From contig CAMGAM010000012.1 in the NCBI GenBank assembly GCA_946007485.1, forward strand, positions 1 through 17,625: a stretch of DNA of 17,625 nt, given 5' to 3'. Shown one piece after another: positions 1 to 7,293 of this stretch; position 1 is the stretch's first letter, and every line of letters starts with the position of its first letter. The position numbers and the translations under genes were made by a program. Below the pieces are notes generated by a model that did no database searches, had not been told where the DNA came from, and saw nothing but the letters and a program-made list of their open reading frames with translations. Origin of the DNA: an uncultured Mycoplasmatota bacterium. Lineage in GTDB: Bacteria > Bacillota_I > Bacilli_A > RF39 > UBA660.

Positions 1-2
1 CA

Positions 3-926
3 GAAGAGAATATTATAAATACAATTAGTTATGCAAATAAAAAGGTTAATGATAAAAATAATTTAATGGGAATTATATTAATATGTTTTGGAGTATTTTT
101 ATCATTAATAGCGATGGCGATATTTCCTAGTGAAAGTAGTTGGGGATCTATTTATGCTATAATATGGGGAATAATATCGCTTGTAGGAATCGATAAATTT
201 AGTAAAAAGTTAGCTTTTTTTAAAAGAATATTGTGTAATTTGGGATACTTTTTTTCATTTATTTTTATACTTTTATTGATTGATTATGTCGGAGTAATAA
301 ATTTTCATCAAGTACCTAGATTTTCTTATATTAAGGAAGCAATAAGTAATATGATTATCTATAGGAGTCCAATGTATAATGTTTTTAGAATAAATTTTGA
401 TACTGAAAATGAATATTTTATTGTAGATAAAGAAAAGAAGTATACAGTTGATACAGTTCCTAATGTTCCTTTTGATAGAGATAAAACTGGAATTGATAAT
501 ATTATAAAATATAAAAATAAATATGTCGGAAATAATAGTAATGATGGAAATCTTATTAATGATTTACCACTTGCTGAATACGGATATGTTTTTGAGATAG
601 ATAGTGATGATTTAGGGTTAATCATTAATTATAATATTACTGATTGGTATATAAATGAAAATTATTATTTAGAGAGGAGTTTGGTTTATAATTCTGTAGC
701 AATATTTGTTTTAATTGATAATGTTAAATATATTAATTATAATTTTAGTGGTAAATCATATAAAATTACAAGGGAAATAGTTGATAATAATTATCCAAAT
801 TATGAGAAAATTGTTGAGGATGGAATAAATAAGAATAATTTTAATAAATATTTAGAGAATAAGATAAATGATGATGTTTTTATAGATACTGTTTTTGATA
901 AATTATTTAATAATATTGATGATTAA
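3..926 (+). CDS. Membrane protein of unknown function, 5' end outside the window
   Basis: I do not recognise this protein. The reading frame is open from the first complete codon of the window. The first ATG, at 66, has no Shine-Dalgarno sequence at a usable distance, so the gene probably starts upstream and this is its 3' part. Counting from the ATG at 66, there are three hydrophobic stretches, about residues 1-21, 26-45 and 56-78, which suggest three membrane segments. The remaining roughly 200 residues are polar, rich in Asn, Asp, Tyr and Ile, and have no cysteine cluster or catalytic motif I can name. The topology would place this C-terminal domain on one side of the membrane, probably outside, but that is inference. 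The gene ends in TAA and is followed at once by a hairpin terminator, so it is the last gene of its transcript. Confidence 0.7.
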   Translation, partial: EENIINTISYANKKVNDKNNLMGIILICFGVFLSLIAMAIFPSESSWGSIYAIIWGIISLVGIDKFSKKLAFFKRILCNLGYFFSFIFILLLIDYVGVINFHQVPRFSYIKEAISNMIIYRSPMYNVFRINFDTENEYFIVDKEKKYTVDTVPNVPFDRDKTGIDNIIKYKNKYVGNNSNDGNLINDLPLAEYGYVFEIDSDDLGLIINYNITDWYINENYYLERSLVYNSVAIFVLIDNVKYINYNFSGKSYKITREIVDNNYPNYEKIVEDGINKNNFNKYLENKINDDVFIDTVFDKLFNNIDD

Positions 927-953
927 GAGAAAATCGATGATGATTTTCTTTTT
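925..953 (+). terminator. Rho-independent terminator after the membrane protein
   Basis: Inverted repeat AGAAAATC (928-935) and GATTTTCT (942-949) with a 6-nt loop, extended by A-T pairs at the base and followed by a T run to 953. The stem is weak in GC but matches the style of the other terminators in this window. Confidence 0.65.
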
Positions 954-975
954 ATATGGTAAATGCTATAATTAA

Positions 976-1004
976 TTGATTATAATTTTTTGTTATGCTA
1001 TAAT
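976..1004 (+). promoter_or_regulatory. Sigma-A-type promoter for the small unknown gene at 1023
   Basis: TTGATT at 976-981, 17-nt spacer, TATAAT at 999-1004, with the extended -10 TG at 996-997. A second TGCTATAAT lies at 964-972 and may be a weaker alternative. Transcription would start about 10 nt before the ribosome site. Confidence 0.7.
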
Positions 1005-1022
1005 TTTAGTGGGAGGAATGTT

Positions 1023-1517
1023 ATGGAAATTATTGAAAATGATAAAAAGGAAAAAGTTTTGATAGATAAATATGACAATTTTGTAAAAAAATATGTATTT
1101 ATTAATATGGGTGATTATGTTGGTTATAAGACTAGACAATGGTATGAGTCTGCTCCTGATTGCTTTAGATTAATGATTTGTGATCAATTTCAAGATGATA
1201 AAATTGTTAGTCATATTGAGGCTTTGGTTGATGATTCAGGTGAATATAGTCGTATTATGGTTGATAAATATGGTTGTTTTAGAAGGGTTATTTTAATTGA
1301 TAAGGGAATGATTTTGGAAGATTCTGTAAATAAATTATCAGATAATGGTTTTGGAGATGAAGTTATTAAAAATTTTAAATCAAATAACAATTTTTCTAAG
1401 GTTAAGTTAAGAGATTATTTGCAAGAAGACGATATTTTGGAAACAAATGATTTTGTACTAGAATTTTTGGATACTAATGAGAAATTTAAGAATGAATTTA
1501 AAGGTAAGAAAAGATAA
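1023..1517 (+). CDS. Small unknown protein, 164 aa
   Basis: I do not recognise this protein. The start is set at the ATG at 1023 because GGGAGG at 1011-1016 precedes it by 6 nt; an in-frame TTG at 990 lies inside the promoter and is not credible. The product is 164 residues and charged (many Asp, Lys and Glu), with no signal peptide or membrane segment, so it is probably cytosolic. It has a single Cys near the middle of each half and a few aromatic residues, and no motif that I can tie to a family. The gene has its own promoter and stands alone between a terminator and the promoter of the lipid kinase, so it appears monocistronic. Codon use matches its neighbours, so it is probably a real native gene. 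Confidence 0.75.
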   Translation: MEIIENDKKEKVLIDKYDNFVKKYVFINMGDYVGYKTRQWYESAPDCFRLMICDQFQDDKIVSHIEALVDDSGEYSRIMVDKYGCFRRVILIDKGMILEDSVNKLSDNGFGDEVIKNFKSNNNFSKVKLRDYLQEDDILETNDFVLEFLDTNEKFKNEFKGKKR

Positions 1518-1604
1518 ATTAAATACAAAATCGTTTTTTATATCGATGATATTTTCATATTAAGATGTGAATAAGTTATTATTATATCTTTTTTGATTAA
1601 TATA

Positions 1605-1613
1605 TGATAAAAT
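1605..1613 (+). promoter_or_regulatory. Probable extended -10 promoter for the lipid kinase
   Basis: TGATAAAAT at 1605-1613 (TG, one base, TAAAAT). No good -35 box is visible at 16-18 nt, so an extended -10 promoter is the best reading. It lies about 20 nt before the ribosome site of the kinase gene. Confidence 0.4.
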
Positions 1614-1635
1614 ATGTCTTGAAGGTTGGTGTTTT

Positions 1636-2556
1636 ATGAAAAAATGTGCCATTATATATAATCCACTGAGTGGAAGAAAGGCAAAGTTTAAATATTTATC
1701 TGAATTTCAAAAGATTCTCAAAAGTCATGATTATGATAGTGATATTTATTATACTGAATATAGGGGTCATGCAACTGAGATTGTAAGAGATTTGGAACCA
1801 GTTGATTTAGTTCTTTCAATTGGAGGAGATGGAACATTTAATGAATCAATTACTGGGAATTGTATGAGAAAAGATAGATTAGTTTGTGCTCATATACCTT
1901 GTGGAACGACAAATGATGTTGGAACTATGATGGGATATGGAAAGAATATGCTTAACAATCTTAAAATTACATTGGAAGGGGTTGTTAAGAATGTTGATAT
2001 TTGTATGATTAATGGTAGACCATTTGTATATGTGGCGGCAATAGGAAAGTTTGCAGATATTCCATATGAAACTCCAAGAAAATTAAAAAAGAGAATTGGA
2101 TATTTGGCTTATATTTCTGAAGCAATTAGATCTTTTTTTGATAAAACTAGACTTAATGAAATTATATATGAAGTAGATGGTGTTGAATATAGAGGATTAT
2201 TTTCTTTTATAATTATATCTAGTGCTAATAGAATTTCTGGAATAAATAATTTTTATAAAGATGTTAAATTAGATGATAATCGATTTGAAGTGCTTCTTTG
2301 TAATATATCTAAGAAGAAAGATATTCTTAAAAGTTTATATTTTCTTACAATGTATGATGTACATAAAGTACCTGGAATTTATTCATATAAAACTGATAAA
2401 TTAAAAATTAAGTTTGTTGATAAGCCTAGAAAACCATGGTGTTTAGATGGGGAAAAATTAGATTCTTTGGATGATAATTATGAAATTACGATTGATAGAA
2501 GTATTAAAATGATGATTCCAGAGAAGAATGTGAGTAAATTATTTGTAAATAAATAG
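1636..2556 (+). CDS. dagK: Diacylglycerol kinase-like lipid kinase (DagK/YegS/BmrU family)
   Basis: This is a soluble lipid kinase of the DAGK catalytic-domain family, which uses ATP to phosphorylate diacylglycerol or a related lipid and returns it to phospholipid synthesis. Visible family marks are the N-terminal YNPLSG (residues 8-13), the nucleotide-binding GGDGTFNE (63-70), PCGTTND (88-94), the central KLDDNRFEV stretch, and WCLDGE near residue 268, where the family has a conserved Asp-Gly-Glu. The length of 306 residues is normal. The ATG at 1636 follows GAAGG by about 10 nt. yidD starts 3 nt after the stop and has no ribosome site of its own, so the two are probably translationally coupled. 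The substrate cannot be read from the sequence: Gram-positive DgkB acts on diacylglycerol, while relatives act on other lipids. Confidence 0.88.
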   Translation: MKKCAIIYNPLSGRKAKFKYLSEFQKILKSHDYDSDIYYTEYRGHATEIVRDLEPVDLVLSIGGDGTFNESITGNCMRKDRLVCAHIPCGTTNDVGTMMGYGKNMLNNLKITLEGVVKNVDICMINGRPFVYVAAIGKFADIPYETPRKLKKRIGYLAYISEAIRSFFDKTRLNEIIYEVDGVEYRGLFSFIIISSANRISGINNFYKDVKLDDNRFEVLLCNISKKKDILKSLYFLTMYDVHKVPGIYSYKTDKLKIKFVDKPRKPWCLDGEKLDSLDDNYEITIDRSIKMMIPEKNVSKLFVNK

Positions 2557-2558
2557 AT

Positions 2559-2798
2559 ATGAAATATGTAATGATTTTTTTGATTAAGATATATCAGAAA
2601 ATACCTGGTCCATGGCATGGATACTGTAAATATAAGCCAACTTGTTCTGAGTATGCAATTGGAGTATTTACGGAATTTGGTTTTTTTAAGGGTTGTTATT
2701 TAACAGTGAAAAGATTATTTAGATGTAATTGTTTTAGTAAGGGTGGATATGATCCAATCCCAATAAATGAAAAGAGGAGTATTGATGGAAAAAATTAG
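2559..2798 (+). CDS. yidD: Membrane protein insertion efficiency factor YidD
   Basis: YidD is a small membrane-associated protein thought to help YidC insert proteins into the membrane. The sequence has the family's pattern: an amphipathic, hydrophobic N-terminus (residues 1-12), Pro-Gly-Pro (16-18), CKYKPTCSEYA (23-33), then Gly-x2-KG (residues 41-45), KRLFRC (51-56), and GGYDPIP (62-68). The length of 79 residues is typical. It starts 3 nt after the lipid kinase stop without a Shine-Dalgarno sequence, which suggests coupling. Its last 14 nt overlap the start of the dCMP deaminase gene in another frame. yidD is usually found with rnpA and yidC near the origin, so this position beside a lipid kinase is not the standard one. 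Confidence 0.93.
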   Translation: MKYVMIFLIKIYQKIPGPWHGYCKYKPTCSEYAIGVFTEFGFFKGCYLTVKRLFRCNCFSKGGYDPIPINEKRSIDGKN

Positions 2799-3285
2799 TA
2801 AACAGAGAAAAGATTATTTAAATTGGGATCAATATTTTATGGGAATTGCAAAATTATCAGCGATGAGAAGTAAGGATCCTTCAACACAAGTAGGAGCATG
2901 CATTGTGGGAAATGATAAACGTATTTTATCAATAGGATACAACGGAACTCCAAATGGATATGAAGATGATTTGTTTCCTTGGGATAGAGAAGGAAAACCA
3001 TTAGATACTAAATATTTATATGTTTGTCATGCTGAGATGAATGCGATTCTTAATTATAGAGGAAATAGAAAGGAACTTGAGAATGCTACAGTATATGTTG
3101 ATTTATTTCCTTGTAATGAATGTGCAAAAATAATTATTCAATCTGGTATTAAAGAAGTTGTATACTTATGTGATAAATATGCGGAGACTGATTCAGTAAT
3201 TGCTTCAAAGAAATTATTTGATACTTGTGGTGTTAAATATAGAAAAATAGAGTTGAGTGGTAAAGAGATAAAACTAGATTTATAA
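2785..3285 (+). CDS. comEB: Deoxycytidylate (dCMP) deaminase, ComEB family
   Basis: This zinc enzyme deaminates dCMP to dUMP, the precursor of dTMP. The cytidine/deoxycytidylate deaminase zinc site is intact: His-Ala-Glu (residues 82-84, with the catalytic Glu at 84) and PCNEC (109-113), giving one His and two Cys ligands. The early SKDPSTQVGA segment (about 29-38) is also typical of dCMP deaminases. The product is 166 residues. The start is taken at the ATG at 2785 because AGAGGAG at 2773-2779 sits 5 nt upstream; an in-frame ATG at 2767 lies before that ribosome site. The first 14 nt overlap the end of yidD. Despite the name ComEB, no competence genes are near, so a role in nucleotide supply is the straightforward reading. 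Confidence 0.93.
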   Translation: MEKISKQRKDYLNWDQYFMGIAKLSAMRSKDPSTQVGACIVGNDKRILSIGYNGTPNGYEDDLFPWDREGKPLDTKYLYVCHAEMNAILNYRGNRKELENATVYVDLFPCNECAKIIIQSGIKEVVYLCDKYAETDSVIASKKLFDTCGVKYRKIELSGKEIKLDL

Positions 3286-3291
3286 AAAAAC

Positions 3292-3320
3292 TTTACTTTT
3301 TTCAAAAATGGTTATATAAT
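3292..3320 (+). promoter_or_regulatory. Promoter for tRNA-Arg
   Basis: TTTACT at 3292-3297, 17-nt spacer, TATAAT at 3315-3320, ending 19 nt before the mature 5' end of the tRNA. This leaves a short leader for RNase P to remove. Confidence 0.7.
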
Positions 3321-3339
3321 ATTTATACATTTTTGATTT

Positions 3340-3416
3340 GCGCCCATAGCTCAATTGGATAGAGCGTTTGGCTACGGACCAAAAGGTTTGGGGTTCGAAT
3401 CCCTATGGGCGCGCCA
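3340..3416 (+). tRNA. tRNA-Arg(ACG), CCA encoded
   Basis: A complete 77-nt tRNA. The acceptor stem GCGCCCA (3340-3346) pairs perfectly with TGGGCGC (3406-3412), followed by discriminator G and an encoded CCA (3414-3416). The anticodon stem TTTGG/CCAAA holds the loop CTACGGA, so the anticodon is ACG at 3374-3376. The T-loop TTCGAAT is closed by five pairs, one of them G-U. The A at position 34 is expected to be edited to inosine by TadA so that it reads CGU, CGC and CGA. Arginine in this window is mostly AGA, so this tRNA serves the minority codons. Confidence 0.97.
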
Positions 3417-3430
3417 CTATGTTAAATTTT

Positions 3431-3452
3431 AGCACATTATGTGCTTTTTTTC
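3431..3452 (+). terminator. Terminator after tRNA-Arg
   Basis: AGCACA (3431-3436), loop TTA, TGTGCT (3440-3445), followed directly by a T run. It is a compact intrinsic terminator separating the tRNA from the rimP operon. Confidence 0.85.
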
Positions 3453-3464
3453 TTTGAAAAATAG

Positions 3465-3493
3465 TTGTATATCAAGAATTTATATGATATAAT
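3465..3493 (+). promoter_or_regulatory. Main promoter of the rimP-nusA-infB-truB operon
   Basis: TTGTAT at 3465-3470, 17-nt spacer, TATAAT at 3488-3493, plus the extended -10 TG at 3485-3486. No other convincing promoter appears until 10410, so it probably drives the whole operon. The start point would be near 3500. Confidence 0.75.
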
Positions 3494-3509
3494 TTATTTG
3501 TATCTTGAC

Positions 3510-3536
3510 AAAGAGTGGCTGATAAATCCACTCTTT
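3510..3536 (+). promoter_or_regulatory. Leader hairpin in the 5' UTR of the nusA operon
   Basis: A perfect 9-bp stem, AAAGAGTGG (3510-3518) with CCACTCTTT (3528-3536), closing a 9-nt loop CTGATAAAT. It starts about 10 nt from the predicted transcript 5' end and ends 14 nt before the ribosome site. Only a broken T stretch follows (TTTATTATT), so it is a poor unconditional terminator. It could protect the 5' end, act as an attenuator, or serve as a binding site for an operon product. The function is not established. Confidence 0.55.
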
Positions 3537-3562
3537 ATTATTGATTAAATAAAGGAGGTCGT

Positions 3563-3817
3563 ATGGAAGAGAAAATTAGAAATTTAATTGAAGGGGAGGT
3601 TAATAAGTTAGGAATATCTATCGATAGTATTACTTATGAAAAAGAAGGTAATAATTATTTTTTAAGAATTGTAATTGATCGTGATGAAATAATTGATATT
3701 GATACTTGTGTAGATGTTACTAATGTAATTAATCCAATACTTGATACATGTGAACTACTTAATGATAGTTATATTTTAGATGTATCAACTAAAGAGAAAG
3801 GTGGTAAAAATGAATAG
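3563..3817 (+). CDS. rimP: RimP-like ribosome maturation factor, N-terminal domain only
   Basis: RimP helps assemble the 30S subunit. Position first in the nusA operon, a perfect AAAGGAGG ribosome site, and the sequence identify it: the acidic helical start, an FLRIVIDRDE strand with the IDIDTCVDVTNVINPILD segment, and the end of the N-terminal domain at YILDVS, where normal RimP continues with SSPGxxRPL. Here the protein stops at 84 residues, against about 150 in most bacteria. The C-terminal SH3-like domain is missing. nusA starts inside the last codons (8-nt overlap), so no room is left for that domain and no frameshifted remnant follows. Either this lineage works with the N-terminal domain alone, or the missing domain is encoded elsewhere. 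Identity is well supported by context and moderately by sequence. Confidence 0.82.
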   Translation: MEEKIRNLIEGEVNKLGISIDSITYEKEGNNYFLRIVIDRDEIIDIDTCVDVTNVINPILDTCELLNDSYILDVSTKEKGGKNE

Positions 3818-4898
3818 TAAACAAGCAAAAGAATTTATTAAAGCAGTTGATTCTTTAGTTGCTGAGAAGGGAATTGATAAAGGAATTGTCATTGAAGCAA
3901 TGGAAGCTGCGATGGCTAATGCTTATAAGAAAAATATGGGAATTAGTAATGTTAAAGCTACTGTTAATCCAGAAACTGGTCAAATTAGATTATTTACTTA
4001 TAGGACAGTTGTTGATAAGATGGTAAATGAAGAGACTGGGGAAGAAATAAAATTTGATGAAAATACGCAAATTATGTTAGAAGATGCTAAAAAAATAGAT
4101 GAAGATATTAAAGTTGGAGAGACAATCGATACTGAAGTTAAAATTATTCCTGAAGACTTTGGAAGAGTAGCAGTTCTATCAGCTAAGCAAATTATTGTAC
4201 AAAAAGTTAAAGAAGCTGAGAAAAATTTGGTTAATGATGAATTTAAAGATAAGCAAGATGAAATATTAATTGGAACTTTATCAAGAGAAGATTCAAAGAA
4301 TTATTATGTTGATTTAGGAAGAGCTCATGGAGTACTACCTAAGGATGAGATTATTCCAGGGGAGAAATTAGAGATGGGTTCTAGCATTAAAGTATATGTA
4401 TCTAAAATAGAATTTGGATCTAAGGGAATATTTATTTTGTTATCTAGAAGTCATTATGGATTTGTAAAAAGACTTTTAGAAAACGAAATTCCTGAACTTA
4501 GTGATGGAACAGTTATGTTATATTCAGTAGCAAGAGATGCTGGTAATAGAAGTAAAATAGCTGTTTATACTGAATATGATAAAGTTGATCCAGTTGGAGC
4601 TATTATTGGCGAGAAAGGTTCTAGAATTAATAGAGTTTTAAGTCAACTTAATGGTGAAAAAATAGATGTTATTTTATATGATAAAGATCCAGTTAAATTT
4701 ATTCAAAATGCTCTTAGTCCTGCTAAAGATGTAGAAGTTAGAATAATAGATGAGAAAAATAGAGAAGCATTAGCAATTGTCAATGATGAAAATTCTTCTT
4801 TAGCAATTGGTAAGAAGGGACAAAATGTTAAACTAGCTTCAAGACTTACTAAATATAAAATTTCAGTTAAGAAAATTGGAGAATTAGATGAAGAATAG
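3810..4898 (+). CDS. nusA: Transcription termination/antitermination factor NusA
   Basis: NusA binds RNA polymerase and nascent RNA and modulates pausing, termination and antitermination. Its domains are in the usual order: an N-terminal polymerase-binding domain (about 1-125), S1 (about 148-213), KH1 with IIGEKGSRI (265-273), and KH2 with AIGKKGQNV (332-340). It ends soon after KH2 at 362 residues, without the acidic repeats of proteobacterial NusA, as expected in Gram-positive bacteria. The start is the ATG at 3810, preceded by AAAGGTGG at 3797-3803; longer in-frame extensions would run into rimP without a ribosome site. It overlaps rimP by 8 nt and ylxR by 11 nt, so coupled translation is likely. 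In Escherichia coli NusA controls its own operon, which makes the leader hairpin upstream of rimP interesting here. Confidence 0.96.
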   Translation: MNSKQAKEFIKAVDSLVAEKGIDKGIVIEAMEAAMANAYKKNMGISNVKATVNPETGQIRLFTYRTVVDKMVNEETGEEIKFDENTQIMLEDAKKIDEDIKVGETIDTEVKIIPEDFGRVAVLSAKQIIVQKVKEAEKNLVNDEFKDKQDEILIGTLSREDSKNYYVDLGRAHGVLPKDEIIPGEKLEMGSSIKVYVSKIEFGSKGIFILLSRSHYGFVKRLLENEIPELSDGTVMLYSVARDAGNRSKIAVYTEYDKVDPVGAIIGEKGSRINRVLSQLNGEKIDVILYDKDPVKFIQNALSPAKDVEVRIIDEKNREALAIVNDENSSLAIGKKGQNVKLASRLTKYKISVKKIGELDEE

Positions 4899-5151
4899 AA
4901 AAATTCCGATGAGAAGTTGTGTTATAACAAAAGAAAAATTACCTAAAAATGAATTACTTAGAATTGTTAGAGATCCAAATGGAATGGTAATTGTTGATAC
5001 GACTGGAAAAATTAACGGAAGAGGAGCATATATTAAAAAAGATAAAGAAGTGCTTGATAAAGCTAAAAAGAGTAAAATTTTAGAAAGAATTTTAGAAGTT
5101 CCTTTATCTGATGAGGTGTATTTAGAAATAGAAAAAATAATTAATAATTAG
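4888..5151 (+). CDS. ylxR: YlxR/RnpM family RNA-binding protein
   Basis: YlxR (DUF448) is a small RNA-binding protein. In Bacillus it binds the RNA of RNase P and modulates that enzyme, hence the name RnpM. Visible marks are the PMRSCV start (7-12), where the family has P-x-R-x-C, the LLRIVRDPNG strand (23-32), and the signature GRGAYI (44-49) followed by a lysine-rich helix. The length of 87 residues is normal. It begins inside the end of nusA. Its stop codon TAG overlaps the GGAGG ribosome site of infB. In Bacillus and many relatives ylxR is followed by ylxQ, an L7Ae-like protein; here it is followed directly by infB, so ylxQ is absent from this locus. Confidence 0.95.
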   Translation: MKNRKIPMRSCVITKEKLPKNELLRIVRDPNGMVIVDTTGKINGRGAYIKKDKEVLDKAKKSKILERILEVPLSDEVYLEIEKIINN

Positions 5152-5163
5152 GAGGTGTTTTAT

Positions 5164-7293
5164 ATGATGAGTGTATTAGAATATGCAAGTGATGTAGGTA
5201 AAAGTGTTGAATCAATATTTGAACTATGTAGAAAGTTAAATATTAAGGTAGACAATGAAGATGATATGCTTAGTGATGATGATATTATATTACTTGATAA
5301 TGAGATAGATAATACTTTATCAGAAGATGATAGTGAAGAAGAGATGACCGATGAAGAAATTGAACAAGAATTTGATGATTCTTATGAAGAAGAACTTGAT
5401 GAAGTAAAGATAGTGGCTACGGTTAAAAAAAAGAAGAAAAATCCTAAGAAAGATAATAAAGATAGTAAAAATGATGAATTTGCTATGCAAAAAAAAGAGA
5501 TGTATAAGCATAAGGAAAAATTACAATCTAATATTAATACTGATGATGATACAATTGTTTTATACACAGAAGGAATGAGTGTTGCTGATTTAGCAAATGT
5601 ATTAAATAAAAATGTTGCCGAAATTATTAAGAAATTGATGAGTTTAGGTAAATTAATGAATTTAAATGCATCAATTGATTTTGAAACGGCAGAAATTTTA
5701 GCACTCGAATATGGGAAAACTTTGAAAAAAGATACCACTAGGGATGAAGCTAATTTTGAAGAATTAGAAATTATTGATGAGGAAAAAGATTTAAGAGAGA
5801 GACCTCCAGTAATTACTATTATGGGTCATGTTGATCATGGAAAGACTACTTTACTTGATACGATTAGAAAAACAAATGTTGTAGCAGGGGAAGCTGGGGG
5901 AATTACACAGCATATTGGAGCTTATCAAATTATATATAAAGATAAACCTATTACTTTTATTGACACGCCTGGTCATGCAGCCTTTACGGAGATGAGAGCT
6001 AGAGGAGCTAGTATTACTGATATTGTTATTATTATAGTTGCAGCTGATGATGGAGTTATGCCACAAACTAAAGAGGCTATTGACCATGCTAAAGCAGCTG
6101 GAGTACCAATTGTCGTTGCAGTTAATAAAATTGATAAGCCTGATGCTAATCCAGATAGAGTACTTACTGAGATGAGTCAAAATGGAGTTACTCCAGATAT
6201 TTGGGGAGGAGATACTTTATTTGTTAATATTTCGGCAAAGACTGGTCAAGGCATCGATGAACTATTAGATAATTTACTTTTGATAGCAGAAATGCAAGAA
6301 TTAAAGGCTAATCCAAATAGATACGCTTCAGGAACTGTAATTGAATCTAGAGTAGATAAGTCTTTAGGAGTTGTTAGTACAGTGCTAATTCAAAATGGAA
6401 CTTTAAGACTTGGAGATGCAGTTGTAGTTGGTAATTATGCTGGTAAAATTAGAACTTTAAAAAATGATAAGGGTGAAAATTTAGTTGAAGCTAGTCCTTC
6501 AATGCCGGTATCTATTACTGGAATTAGTGAAAGTCCTTCTGCAGGGGATAAATTTATGGCTTTTGAAAATGAAAAGAAAGCAAGAGCTATTTCTGAAGAA
6601 CGTAAATTAGCGGCTAAAAAGCGAAATAATGGAGGTAATACTTCGGTATCATTAGACGATTTATTTAATAGAATTGAAGCTGGAGAAAAAGAAATTAATG
6701 TCGTACTTAAGGCTGATGTTAAAGGTAGCGAAGAAGCTGTTAAAAATTCATTAACTAAACTTGATGTTGAGGGTATTAGAGTAAATGTTATTAGAAGTGG
6801 AATTGGAGCAATAAGTGAGAGCGATGTTGTATTAGCGGCGGCTTCAAAGGCGATTGTTATTGGATTTAATGTTAGACCAAATAATAAGATTTACGAATAT
6901 GCTAAAGAAAAAGGTGTCGATATTAGACTTTATAATATTATATATAAGGTTGTTGAAGAAATGGAAGCTGCTATGAAAGGTAAGTTAGAACCTATTTATG
7001 AAGAAAAAGTTTTAGGACAGGCAGAGGTTAGAAAATTGTTTAAGTTTTCAAAAGTGGGAACAATTGCTGGTAGTTATATTATTTCGGGAATTGTTAGAAG
7101 AGATGCGAAAGCAAGAGTTATTCGTGATGGTGTTGTAATATATGATGGTAATATTAATTCAATTGCAAGAGAAAAAGATCAAGTAAAAGAAGTTAAACAA
7201 GGAATTGAATGTGGTATTACAATCGAAAATTACAATGATATTAAAGAAGGAGACATCATTGAAGCTTATGAAGTAGTGGAGGTAGAAAGATAA
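5164..7293 (+). CDS. infB: Translation initiation factor IF-2
   Basis: IF-2 is the GTPase that brings fMet-tRNA to the 30S subunit and promotes subunit joining. An N-terminal IF2N-like helical module (about 3-45) is followed by an acidic then lysine-rich linker (about 50-125), a second IF2N module (about 133-185), the G domain with GHVDHGKT (221-228), DTPGH (267-271) and NKID (321-324), and then domains II to IV. At 709 residues it is close to Bacillus IF-2. The start is the ATG at 5164, 8 nt after GGAGG (5151-5155); the next codon is also ATG (5167) and cannot be excluded. The linker contains runs of A in the DNA (about 5425-5440), a place where sequencing or polymerase slippage could occur, but the frame is intact. 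orfA begins at the last base of the stop codon. Confidence 0.97.
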   Translation: MMSVLEYASDVGKSVESIFELCRKLNIKVDNEDDMLSDDDIILLDNEIDNTLSEDDSEEEMTDEEIEQEFDDSYEEELDEVKIVATVKKKKKNPKKDNKDSKNDEFAMQKKEMYKHKEKLQSNINTDDDTIVLYTEGMSVADLANVLNKNVAEIIKKLMSLGKLMNLNASIDFETAEILALEYGKTLKKDTTRDEANFEELEIIDEEKDLRERPPVITIMGHVDHGKTTLLDTIRKTNVVAGEAGGITQHIGAYQIIYKDKPITFIDTPGHAAFTEMRARGASITDIVIIIVAADDGVMPQTKEAIDHAKAAGVPIVVAVNKIDKPDANPDRVLTEMSQNGVTPDIWGGDTLFVNISAKTGQGIDELLDNLLLIAEMQELKANPNRYASGTVIESRVDKSLGVVSTVLIQNGTLRLGDAVVVGNYAGKIRTLKNDKGENLVEASPSMPVSITGISESPSAGDKFMAFENEKKARAISEERKLAAKKRNNGGNTSVSLDDLFNRIEAGEKEINVVLKADVKGSEEAVKNSLTKLDVEGIRVNVIRSGIGAISESDVVLAAASKAIVIGFNVRPNNKIYEYAKEKGVDIRLYNIIYKVVEEMEAAMKGKLEPIYEEKVLGQAEVRKLFKFSKVGTIAGSYIISGIVRRDAKARVIRDGVVIYDGNINSIAREKDQVKEVKQGIECGITIENYNDIKEGDIIEAYEVVEVER

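Noticed and set aside
990..1022. Longer form of the small gene starting at the TTG at 990
   Set aside because: That codon lies between the -35 and -10 boxes of the gene's own promoter, and a proper ribosome site precedes the ATG at 1023.
1531..1556. Possible terminator after the small gene at 1023-1517
   Set aside because: Only a 5-bp stem (ATATC/GATAT) with a broken T stretch; too weak to claim.
5320..6180. Open reading frames on the - strand inside infB
   Set aside because: They are shadows of the acidic, Asp/Glu-rich and GTPase coding sequence, have no ribosome sites, and give low-complexity products.
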